Assembly: GCA_024234215.1 (NCBI GenBank)
Contig: JACKOQ010000002.1
Span: 62,001-126,000, forward strand
Direction: 5' to 3'
Length of the DNA stretch: 64,000 nucleotides
DNA from: Pseudomonadales bacterium
GTDB taxonomy: Bacteria > Pseudomonadota > Gammaproteobacteria > Pseudomonadales > UBA5862
Shown: one piece after another, positions 49,833 to 57,420 of the stretch
Layout: every line of letters begins with the position of its first letter
Position numbering within the stretch: position 1 is the stretch's first letter
The notes under the pieces: model-generated
Databases searched by the model: none
The model's input: only the letters and a program-made list of their open reading frames with translations
What the model was told of the DNA's origin: nothing
Translations under genes and position numbers: made by a program

Positions 49833-50810
49833 ATGAGTGCCATCCAGAACCGCTACGAATTCCTCTATCTCTTCGACTGCGAGAACGGCAACCCCAACGG
49901 CGACCCCGATGCCGGCAACAGCCCGCGTATAGACCCGGAGGATATGCACGGCTTGGTATCCGACGTGGCTATCAAGCGGCGGGTGCGCAACTACATTCAG
50001 ACGGCCTTTGGCAATACGGCACCCAATGCCATTTTTGTGGAACACGCCACTAACCTGAACAAGCCCATCACCGCTGCGCACATCGCGACTAACGGTGCGC
50101 CGGGCGGCGGCGCCAATCGCACTCAGGTCAACAATGCCCGTAGCTGGATGTGTCAACAGTTCTTCGACGTGCGCGCCTTTGGGGCAGTCATGTCTACCGG
50201 CGCCAATGCCGGCCAAGTACGCGGCCCGATTCAGGTGTCTTTTTCCCGCTCTGTCGATCCTATCCTACCGATGGATGCATCGATTACCCGTATGGCCGTC
50301 GCAGAAAAAGTCGCCGGCGCAACGACCGTGAAGGATTACGAAGACTGGGAAAACAAGCAGGAGGAAGACAAGCTTCGCACCATGGGCCGCAAGGCCCTGA
50401 TCCCCTACGGTCTCTACGTCGCCAAGGGCTTCGTGTCGGCCAACCTCGCGGCTGGCACCGGCTTTTCCGACGAAGATCTGGCGCACCTCTGGCAGGCACT
50501 TTGCAGCATGTGGGACCACGACCGTTCCGCATCCAAGGGCGTGATGTCCTGCCGCGGGCTCTATGTCTTCAAACACGTCGGCACCGACACCGATGCCGCT
50601 CAGCGCGTGCGCCAGGCAATGCTGGGCTGCGCGCCAGCGCATCGGCTGCTCGATTTCTCCACGCCAGCGCGCCCATTGGATAACGCCATCATCGACATCA
50701 GCCACCGCGATGACCTATCGGGCTCACCGCGCAGCTTTGCAGATTACCGCGTTGTCGTGCATCGCGACCGTCTGCCCAATGGCGTCGAGCTGATCGAGCC
50801 ATGCCATTGA
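49833..50810 (+). CDS. cas7c: Cas7c (Csd2), backbone Cascade subunit
   Basis: Forms the filament that holds the spacer part of the crRNA. 325 residues starting YEFLYLFDCENGNPNGDPDA, a very typical Csd2 start. RSWMCQQFFDVRAFGAVMST, GPIQVSFSRSVDPILPMDAS and GRKALIPYGLYVAKGFVSAN follow. Slightly longer than many relatives (about 290). AGGAAG precedes the ATG, 2 bases after the cas8c stop. Its own stop is 11 bases from the end of the convergent ParE-type toxin gene. Confidence 0.95.
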   Translation: MSAIQNRYEFLYLFDCENGNPNGDPDAGNSPRIDPEDMHGLVSDVAIKRRVRNYIQTAFGNTAPNAIFVEHATNLNKPITAAHIATNGAPGGGANRTQVNNARSWMCQQFFDVRAFGAVMSTGANAGQVRGPIQVSFSRSVDPILPMDASITRMAVAEKVAGATTVKDYEDWENKQEEDKLRTMGRKALIPYGLYVAKGFVSANLAAGTGFSDEDLAHLWQALCSMWDHDRSASKGVMSCRGLYVFKHVGTDTDAAQRVRQAMLGCAPAHRLLDFSTPARPLDNAIIDISHRDDLSGSPRSFADYRVVVHRDRLPNGVELIEPCH

Positions 50811-50821
50811 TGGAGTGCGCA

Positions 50822-51115
50822 CTACCTCCGGTCGGCCCAATACCCTGGCCGGCGGCTCTGATGCGCCAAGGCCAAAATATGCAGCCGGCCGGCATGGACG
50901 CGGTAGACGATAAAATAGGGATACCGATGAACCACCATCCGTCGGGTGTTGCCGCCGGCTGGCGTCCCCATCGCCGGATGATCGCTCAGCAGGGACAAGG
51001 CGTGGTGGACTTCGTTTCTGAAGTCCGCGGCGTGAAGCGGTCCGGCCTCCGCTGCATACCAGCGCGCGGCGTCCGCAAACTCCTTGCGAGCCGCCGGCTC
51101 GAATATCTGCCTCAC
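50822..51115 (-). CDS. ParE/RelE-family toxin inside the cas operon
   Basis: 97 residues with the family pattern: EPAARKEFADAARWYAAEAG, LSLLSDHPAMGTPAG, RRMVVHRYPYFIVYRVHAGR and HILALAHQSRRPGYW. ParE toxins poison gyrase and RelE toxins cut mRNA; sequence alone does not decide which applies, but the HPAMG and RPGYW motifs look ParE-like. The start overlaps the antitoxin stop by four bases (ATGA). It is transcribed against the cas genes, between cas7c and cas4. Confidence 0.88.
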   Translation of the reverse strand: MRQIFEPAARKEFADAARWYAAEAGPLHAADFRNEVHHALSLLSDHPAMGTPAGGNTRRMVVHRYPYFIVYRVHAGRLHILALAHQSRRPGYWADRR

Positions 51116-51363
51116 TTATCGTGTGCGGCAATCAGCGCGTCGATTTCCGCAAAAACCTCCTCGGCGGGAATCCATTTGGTTCGTCCGGCTTCCATGTCCG
51201 CCACCCGCCGGGCGATTTCCTCGTCCCACGCCTTGGCGATTTCCTCGGGTGTTCCTTCGGGCTCGCCATCCAGGCTGACGATCAGCCGATGGGCCAATTC
51301 ACCGCGCTCCTTGATGGGCAAAGCCAAGGCCAGGGCCTCGATCTGTTCAAAATGGGTCGCCAT
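51112..51363 (-). CDS. Addiction-module antitoxin (TIGR02574-like)
   Basis: 83 residues from the ATG at 51363, preceded by GGAGGTG. LPIKERGELAHRLIVSLDGE, EIAKAWDEEIARRVADMEAG and WIPAEEVFAEIDALIA are typical of the small antitoxins paired with ParE-type toxins. It is divergent from cas4, whose start is only 51 bases away, so both promoters must share this short space and the antitoxin could control cas4-cas1-cas2. Confidence 0.85.
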   Translation of the reverse strand: MATHFEQIEALALALPIKERGELAHRLIVSLDGEPEGTPEEIAKAWDEEIARRVADMEAGRTKWIPAEEVFAEIDALIAAHDK

Positions 51364-51414
51364 CGGGCACCTCCGACATTGCGTGGGTTTCGGCCGCATC
51401 TTAGCAGCGTGAAC

Positions 51415-52041
51415 ATGGTTGACACAGACCCCATCCCCCTCTCAGCCCTCAACCACTACGCCTATTGTCCCCGGCGCTGTGGGTTGATTCACATGGAAGG
51501 CGAGTTCGCGGACAACATCCATACGGCGCGTGGCAACGCCGAGCATGGCCGGGTGGATCGGATCGCCTACCAAACCAAGCAATCGGGCGCCCGAGTGGAA
51601 TATGCGCTACCGGTCTGGTCCGACCAGAGGGGGTTGATCGGAAAGTGCGATGTGGTCGAGTTCTGGCCGGATGGCACCGTCTATCCGGTGGAATACAAGC
51701 ACGGCGCCCGCAAGAAGTGGCTGAACGACGATCTGCAACTCGCCGCCCAGGCGATGTGCCTCGAAGAGATGCTCGGCCGGCCGGTGACACACGGCGCCAT
51801 CTACCACGCATCCAGCCGCCGCCGGCGCGAGGTGGAGATCACCCCGGCGCTGCGCGCGCTGGTGGTCGAGACGGCCGAGGCGATCCGCGCCATGCTGGCG
51901 AGCGGCCGCCTGCCGCCGCCGGTGAACGACGCGCGCTGCCGCGAGTGCTCGCTGATCGAGATCTGCCAGCCGGCGCTCGCCGCACGGGACGTGCAAAGTG
52001 AACTGCGCGCCGAAATGTTCAGCGCCACAGATGGGGCTTAG
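51415..52041 (+). CDS. cas4: Cas4 exonuclease of the adaptation module
   Basis: Trims prespacers and checks the PAM before integration. The ATG at 51415 gives 208 residues; a GTG at 51409 is in frame. There is one iron-sulphur Cys at the N-terminus (AYCPRRCGLIHMEGE, Cys 18/22) and three at the C-terminus (CRECSLIEIC, about 175-184). The RecB nuclease core is CDVVEFWPDGTVYPVEYKHG and QLAAQAMCLEEMLG. There is no clear Shine-Dalgarno sequence before either start. Followed after 5 bases by cas1. Confidence 0.94.
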   Translation: MVDTDPIPLSALNHYAYCPRRCGLIHMEGEFADNIHTARGNAEHGRVDRIAYQTKQSGARVEYALPVWSDQRGLIGKCDVVEFWPDGTVYPVEYKHGARKKWLNDDLQLAAQAMCLEEMLGRPVTHGAIYHASSRRRREVEITPALRALVVETAEAIRAMLASGRLPPPVNDARCRECSLIEICQPALAARDVQSELRAEMFSATDGA

Positions 52042-52046
52042 CCGCC

Positions 52047-53081
52047 GTGTACACGCTGCAAAACACGCTCTACGTGATGACGCCCAACGCCTACGCGCAC
52101 CTGGAAAACAGCACCCTGCGCATCGACGTGGAGCGCGAAAAGCGCCTGCAGGTGCCGCTGCATCACCTCGGCAGCCTGGTCTGTTTCGGCAATGTGCTGG
52201 TCTCGCCCGCGCTGCTGCACCGCATGGCCGACGAGGGCAAATCCGTGGTACTGCTGGATGGCAGCGGCCGCTTCAAGGCGCGGCTCGAAGGGCCGGTGTC
52301 CGGCAACATCCTGCTGCGCCAGTCACACCACCGCAGCGCGGCGGATGGCGCCTTTGCGCTGGAATTCGCCCGCGCCCTCATCGCCGGCAAGCTCAAAAAC
52401 AGCCGCGGCCTGCTGCTGCGCGCGGCGCGCGAGGCCGCCGATGCCGATGAACAGGCGCAGCTCACCCGCGCCGCGGACAACCTGGCCGCCTCACTGCGCG
52501 CCCTGGCGCAAACACGCGATCTCGATACCCTGCGCGGCGTGGAGGGCGAGGCCGCGCGCGGCTACTTCGCGGCGCTCAATCTCGTCGTCAAACCGCAGGC
52601 GCGCGAGCACTTCGCCCTCAACGGCCGCACCCGCCGCCCGCCGCTCGACCGCTTCAACGCGCTGCTGTCGTTTCTCTATTCCATGCTGATGAACGACTGC
52701 CGCTCGGCGCTCGAAACCGTCGGCCTCGATCCGCAACTCGGCTACCTGCACGCCGTGCGCCCAGGACGCGCCGCGCTGGCGCTGGATTTGCAGGAGGAAT
52801 TCCGCTCAACGCTGGCCGACCGTTTGGCGCTCACCCTCATCAACCGCGGTCAGCTCGGCCCGCGCGACTTCGACGAACGTGAAGGCGGCGCCGTGATGCT
52901 GAATGACAGCGGCCGGCGCGCCGTCGTCACCGCCTGGCAGGAACGCAAGCAGGAGGAGATCACCCACCCGCTGCTCGGCATCAAGGTGCCGATCGGCATC
53001 GTGCCCTTCGTCCAGGCGCGGCTGATGGCGCGCACCGTGCGCGGCGAGATGGACGGCTACCTGCCGTACCTGCCGCGATAG
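52047..53081 (+). CDS. cas1: Cas1 integrase (type I-C)
   Basis: Integrates new spacers together with Cas2. 344 residues, GTG start at 52047. The metal-binding residues are present: Glu 166 in LRGVEGEAARGYFAALN, His 235 in LGYLHAVRPGRAAL, and Asp 247 in ALDLQEEFRS. The N-terminal domain (LYVMTPNAYAHLENSTLRID) is the usual beta domain. Length and sequence fit subtype I-C. Confidence 0.96.
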   Translation: MYTLQNTLYVMTPNAYAHLENSTLRIDVEREKRLQVPLHHLGSLVCFGNVLVSPALLHRMADEGKSVVLLDGSGRFKARLEGPVSGNILLRQSHHRSAADGAFALEFARALIAGKLKNSRGLLLRAAREAADADEQAQLTRAADNLAASLRALAQTRDLDTLRGVEGEAARGYFAALNLVVKPQAREHFALNGRTRRPPLDRFNALLSFLYSMLMNDCRSALETVGLDPQLGYLHAVRPGRAALALDLQEEFRSTLADRLALTLINRGQLGPRDFDEREGGAVMLNDSGRRAVVTAWQERKQEEITHPLLGIKVPIGIVPFVQARLMARTVRGEMDGYLPYLPR

Positions 53082-53089
53082 GAGCCGCC

Positions 53090-53380
53090 ATGCTGGTCGT
53101 CGTCACCTACGATGTCTCCACCGAAACCGCCGCTGGCCGTCGGCGCCTGCGGCGCGTGGCCAAGGTCTGCGAAAGCACGGGCCAGCGGGTGCAGAAATCG
53201 GTGTTCGAGTGTCAAGTCAACGAGATGCAGCTGGAACAGCTCGAACGCGCGCTGCTCGCCGAGATCGACGAGGCGCAAGACAACCTGCGCTTCTACCGCA
53301 TCACCGAATCGGCCCACCTTCGGGTGAAGCAGTACGGCGTGTTCCGGGCGGTGGACTTCGAGGGGCCGTTGGTGATTTGA
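53090..53380 (+). CDS. cas2: Cas2 (type I-C)
   Basis: Partner of Cas1 in spacer integration. 96 residues starting MLVVVTYDVSTETAAGRRRL with the conserved Asp of the ferredoxin-like fold, RVQKSVFECQVNEMQLEQLE, and FYRITESAHLRVKQYG. AGGAG precedes the ATG. It is the last cas gene; the leader begins directly after its stop. Confidence 0.95.
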   Translation: MLVVVTYDVSTETAAGRRRLRRVAKVCESTGQRVQKSVFECQVNEMQLEQLERALLAEIDEAQDNLRFYRITESAHLRVKQYGVFRAVDFEGPLVI

Positions 53381-53565
53381 TGGACTTGCGCGGACCCTGA
53401 GTGAGGTGAAATTCCCCGGACGGTTCGCGCGACACGTTTCCAATTGAAAACATAGAGAATTGTTGTGCCGCACGTGCTTCAACCAAGACGCAAGCAGACC
53501 TGCCGCGGAAGGTTCGCGCAGCACACGACAAATTCGCTTTGGCGGCCAACGGTTGCCGAGGCGGA
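53381..53565 (+). promoter_or_regulatory. CRISPR leader
   Basis: 185 bases between cas2 and the first repeat, more A+T-rich in its middle (53440-53465). It holds an imperfect direct repeat, GGACGGTTCGCGCGACACG (53418-53436) and GGAAGGTTCGCGCAGCACAC (from 53507). It also holds a near-palindrome GTTTCCAATTGAAAAC (53436-53451), which looks like the two ends of the CRISPR repeat joined together. The repeat orientation (GGATTGAAAC at the 3' end) agrees with a leader on this side. I could not fix a promoter. Confidence 0.7.
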
Positions 53566-53959
53566 GTTTCTCCCGGCCGAAAAGCCGGGAGCGGATTGAA
53601 ACATGCACGGGCCGCGGGAACCGGCCCTCTTGCATGGTTTCTCCCGGCCGAAAAGCCGGGAGCGGATTGAAACATGATGGGGTGAGCGTAGATGTTGCTC
53701 ATTGTGCGTTTCTCCCGGCCGAAAAGCCGGGAGCGGATTGAAACCGTCCGCCCGAGGAGTTCCCGGGTGCGTCCGTTGCGTTTCTCCCGGCCGAAAAGCC
53801 GGGAGCGGATTGAAACCTACGCTGCTGCTCAAGACTCTGCGCATATCGCCGTTTCTCCCGGCCGAAAAGCCGGGAGCGGATTGAAACTAGATGAGCTTGT
53901 GAATGGTACTCACGTTGGTCGCGTTTCTCCCGGCCGAAAAGCCGGGAGCGGATTGAAAC

Positions 53960-53994
53960 AAGGTAGTCGTTGCCGCCCACATCGAGCTGCGACG
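53960..53994 (+). repeat. Spacer 6, identical to spacer 21
   Basis: A 35-base spacer starting AAGGTAGTCGTTGCC and ending GAGCTGCGACG. The same 35 bases occur again as spacer 21 at 55032-55066, fifteen spacers further from the leader. Confidence 0.95.
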
Positions 53995-54959
53995 GTTTCT
54001 CCCGGCCGAAAAGCCGGGAGCGGATTGAAACTTCGCTTGAGCTGATGGAGCCAGACCTGATACCGGTTTCTCCCGGCCGAAAAGCCGGGAGCGGATTGAA
54101 ACTTGAACGACCCAGCGGGGCAGGCTCGGCTGGCGCGGGTTTCTCCCGGCCGAAAAGCCGGGAGCGGATTGAAACACGGCAGAGATGCTGGCCGCCATCT
54201 GGGATGTCGGTTTCTCCCGGCCGAAAAGCCGGGAGCGGATTGAAACACCCGCAACAGCGACCAGCAGCAGGTGGCCCCCTGTTTCTCCCGGCCGAAAAGC
54301 CGGGAGCGGATTGAAACTATCACTGCCCGGTCTTCGGCGGCAATGCCGTCGGTTTCTCCCGGCCGAAAAGCCGGGAGCGGATTGAAACAGATCGGCCGAG
54401 ATGTTCTGCAGGTCAAGCAGCGGTTTCTCCCGGCCGAAAAGCCGGGAGCGGATTGAAACATCGACATGGCGGATGACGTGGCCGCCGCTCTGGTGTTTCT
54501 CCCGGCCGAAAAGCCGGGAGCGGATTGAAACAAAAAGGGGTTGTGGTATCAGCTCGGCGTATCGAGGTTTCTCCCGGCCGAAAAGCCGGGAGCGGATTGA
54601 AACATCGATACTGCGCCGCGCATCGTGCAGGCGCTGGGTTTCTCCCGGCCGAAAAGCCGGGAGCGGATTGAAACCTGACCCGCGACCAGCAAGCAGCAGT
54701 GAGTAGGCGTTTCTCCCGGCCGAAAAGCCGGGAGCGGATTGAAACGATGGTCGGCAATTTGTCTGAGGGTGATGCCACGTTTCTCCCGGCCGAAAAGCCG
54801 GGAGCGGATTGAAACACCATGGTGCGCGATGAAGTTGATGTCAAGCGGCAGGTTTCTCCCGGCCGAAAAGCCGGGAGCGGATTGAAACGGCCAACGCCGG
54901 CGCCGGCTCGCGGGTAATCCGCGTTTCTCCCGGCCGAAAAGCCGGGAGCGGATTGAAAC

Positions 54960-54993
54960 AGTGCCACGCCCAGCATGGTGCCCAGCAACACGC
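54960..54993 (+). repeat. Spacer 20, opposite-strand partner of spacer 33
   Basis: The reverse complement of this spacer contains GCGTGTTGCTGGGCACCATG followed by CT, which is also in spacer 33 (55899-55932). The match then continues over GG with one mismatch (G/T). Confidence 0.9.
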
Positions 54994-55031
54994 GTTTCTC
55001 CCGGCCGAAAAGCCGGGAGCGGATTGAAAAC
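54994..55031 (+). repeat. Variant CRISPR repeat 21 (38 bases)
   Basis: Ends GGATTGAAAAC rather than GGATTGAAAC, that is, one additional A just before the final C. It is the only non-consensus repeat in the array and sits directly in front of the duplicated spacer 21. Confidence 0.9.
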
Positions 55032-55066
55032 AAGGTAGTCGTTGCCGCCCACATCGAGCTGCGACG
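55032..55066 (+). repeat. Spacer 21, second copy of spacer 6
   Basis: All 35 bases are the same as 53960-53994. The flanking spacers (20 and 22) differ from those around spacer 6 (5 and 7), so this is not a block duplication. Confidence 0.95.
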
Positions 55067-55898
55067 GTTTCTCCCGGCCGAAAAGCCGGGAGCGGATTGA
55101 AACAGCCCGCCGCCGGCTTTGTAGCCGCCGAACAGGTGTTTCTCCCGGCCGAAAAGCCGGGAGCGGATTGAAACTTGCGCTGCGACCTTGACGGATCCAC
55201 GGTGCCGCCGTGTTTCTCCCGGCCGAAAAGCCGGGAGCGGATTGAAACCGGCAATCAGCCGGCAACATCAATGGGTCGCTGCCGTTTCTCCCGGCCGAAA
55301 AGCCGGGAGCGGATTGAAACTCGCTCGATTGGATATAGCAGGGGGGCACAAACAAGTTTCTCCCGGCCGAAAAGCCGGGAGCGGATTGAAACGCAAACAG
55401 AATAGCCGCCATATCCGTGCGCAATAAGTTTCTCCCGGCCGAAAAGCCGGGAGCGGATTGAAACGAATTTTGTTCCGGCACCTCCCAGGTGCAGGATAGT
55501 TTCTCCCGGCCGAAAAGCCGGGAGCGGATTGAAACACTCCTCAATAACAACTTAAATTAAGATGCGGTAGGTTTCTCCCGGCCGAAAAGCCGGGAGCGGA
55601 TTGAAACAGGCGAGAACCCTGAGACGTCAGCCTCTATGCGCGTTTCTCCCGGCCGAAAAGCCGGGAGCGGATTGAAACACAACGCACCACAGCAAAAACA
55701 GTTGTGAAACCAGCGGTTTCTCCCGGCCGAAAAGCCGGGAGCGGATTGAAACACCTGAATAGGAATCGGCGCGTTCTGTGATGCACCTGTTTCTCCCGGC
55801 CGAAAAGCCGGGAGCGGATTGAAACGGTCGACATTGCAACATCAATGCAGGCAATGGCAACGTTTCTCCCGGCCGAAAAGCCGGGAGCGGATTGAAAC

Positions 55899-55932
55899 AG
55901 GCGCTGGCGTGTTGCTGGGCACCATGCTTGGA
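55899..55932 (+). repeat. Spacer 33, opposite-strand partner of spacer 20
   Basis: Starts AGGCGCTGGCGTGTTGCTGG and ends GCTTGGA. About 25 bases overlap the reverse complement of spacer 20, shifted by eight bases and with one mismatch. Confidence 0.9.
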
Positions 55933-56703
55933 GTTTCTCCCGGCCGAAAAGCCGGGAGCGGATTGAAACCAGCTCATAATCGGTGCCTGCCACATAGGTT
56001 GGCGTGGTTTCTCCCGGCCGAAAAGCCGGGAGCGGATTGAAACACGGCGGCGCTGCGGAACAAAATCCAGACGACGGGTTTCTCCCGGCCGAAAAGCCGG
56101 GAGCGGATTGAAACAACGATGACCTCGGCGCATTCAGCCGGCCAGTGAGTTTCTCCCGGCCGAAAAGCCGGGAGCGGATTGAAACAATTTGCTGTCGTCG
56201 AACGGCACTGGGATGGGTGGTTTCTCCCGGCCGAAAAGCCGGGAGCGGATTGAAACCATTATCGGTGGTGCATTAATATCTGGCGGCGCATCTCTGTTTC
56301 TCCCGGCCGAAAAGCCGGGAGCGGATTGAAACATACGCTGGTGCAGCGGTTGCCGCAGAGCCTGAGCGTTTCTCCCGGCCGAAAAGCCGGGAGCGGATTG
56401 AAACGGTCTCGGACGTTATCGACGGTACTGGGTACCGGCGTTTCTCCCGGCCGAAAAGCCGGGAGCGGATTGAAACTTAGGCTCGTCGTTCATTTCTGCA
56501 TTCCTCCACAAGGTTTCTCCCGGCCGAAAAGCCGGGAGCGGATTGAAACTCAGTGCTGAGCGGGACAGGGGCGGTGATGGTGTGGTTTCTCCCGGCCGAA
56601 AAGCCGGGAGCGGATTGAAACCACCCATTTGGAGGGTAGTGCGCTTTCCACCATGGTTTCTCCCGGCCGAAAAGCCGGGAGCGGATTGAAACCGGGCCGC
56701 CGC

Positions 56704-57411
56704 TCAGTTGAGCTGGATCCAGCGCTGGTCGATCAGCAGTTCGGCCGGCCGATAGCGCAGCTTGTAGCGCATTTTCCGGCAGTTCTGAATCCAGTAACCC
56801 AGGTAGAGATAGGGCAGCCCGCGCTGACGGCAGTACTCGATCTGCCACAGCACCGCCAGCACGCCGAGGCTGCGTGGCTCCAGGTCAGGATCAAAGAAGG
56901 TGTAGACCGCCGACAGTCCATCATCGAGCAGGTCGGCCACCGCCACCGCGATCAACTGCTCGCCGATGCGCAGTTCGATGAAGCGGGTGAAGTCGCAGGC
57001 GGTGGCCAGAAAGGAGTGAAACTGCTCGGGCGTGGGCGGGAACATGTCGCCATCGGCATGGCGCTGGCAGATGTAGCGCTCGTAGAGGTCATAGTGGAGG
57101 GCGCTGTCGATCGATTCGACCAGTTGCAGGGTGACATCGTCGTTCTTCTTCCAGACCCGGCGCTGCTGGCGGTCGGGCGCAAAGCGTTGCACCGGAATGC
57201 GGATCGACAGGCAGGCGCTGCAACTGCGGCAGTTGGGGCGGTAGACATGGGCGCCGCTGCGACGAAACCCCATGCGTGACAGCACGGTGTAGAGCCGGCC
57301 GGTCATCGGCAGTTCCGGATCGACGAAGAGCGAGGTGGCCACCTCATCGGGCAGGTAGCTGCATGGATGGGGCAGCGTGCTGAAGAGCTTGATCTGGGTC
57401 TGACTGGTCAT
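56704..57411 (-). CDS. bpt: Aspartate/glutamate leucyltransferase (Bpt)
   Basis: Adds Leu to proteins with N-terminal Asp or Glu, making them ClpS/ClpAP substrates. 235 residues from the ATG at 57411; a GTG at 57420 directly after the aat stop is the alternative. PCSYLPDEVATSLFVDP, YRPNCRSCSACLSIRIPV with its Cys pair, and YLYLGYWIQNCRKMRYK are family motifs. Position after aat is as in pseudomonads. Its stop codon is 11 bases from the last CRISPR repeat. Confidence 0.94.
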   Translation of the reverse strand: MTSQTQIKLFSTLPHPCSYLPDEVATSLFVDPELPMTGRLYTVLSRMGFRRSGAHVYRPNCRSCSACLSIRIPVQRFAPDRQQRRVWKKNDDVTLQLVESIDSALHYDLYERYICQRHADGDMFPPTPEQFHSFLATACDFTRFIELRIGEQLIAVAVADLLDDGLSAVYTFFDPDLEPRSLGVLAVLWQIEYCRQRGLPYLYLGYWIQNCRKMRYKLRYRPAELLIDQRWIQLN

Positions 57412-57420
57412 GGCCTCCAC

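Larger units (their letters stand above)
53566..56692 (+). CRISPR. Type I-C CRISPR array, 44 repeats of 37 bases, 43 spacers
   Basis: By direct reading there are 44 repeats. Each is 37 bases: it starts GTTTC, has the hairpin CTCCCGGC-CGAAAA-GCCGGGAG, and ends CGGATTGAAAC. All copies are identical except repeat 21 (one extra A). Spacers are 33-39 bases, mostly 34 or 35. Cutting by Cas5c at the hairpin base would leave the 11-base handle CGGATTGAAAC. Spacers 6 and 21 are identical; spacers 20 and 33 are largely reverse complements. The last repeat is perfect and lies 11 bases from the bpt stop codon. Confidence 0.98.

Noticed and set aside
44934..53380. Absence of cas6 as a sign of a defective system
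   Set aside because: Type I-C systems use Cas5c for crRNA processing and do not carry cas6.
53479..56628. Many ORFs across the CRISPR array with repeating peptides such as FQSAPGFSAGRN and VSPGRKAGSGLK
   Set aside because: They are translations of the 37-base repeat in all frames; no protein is encoded there.
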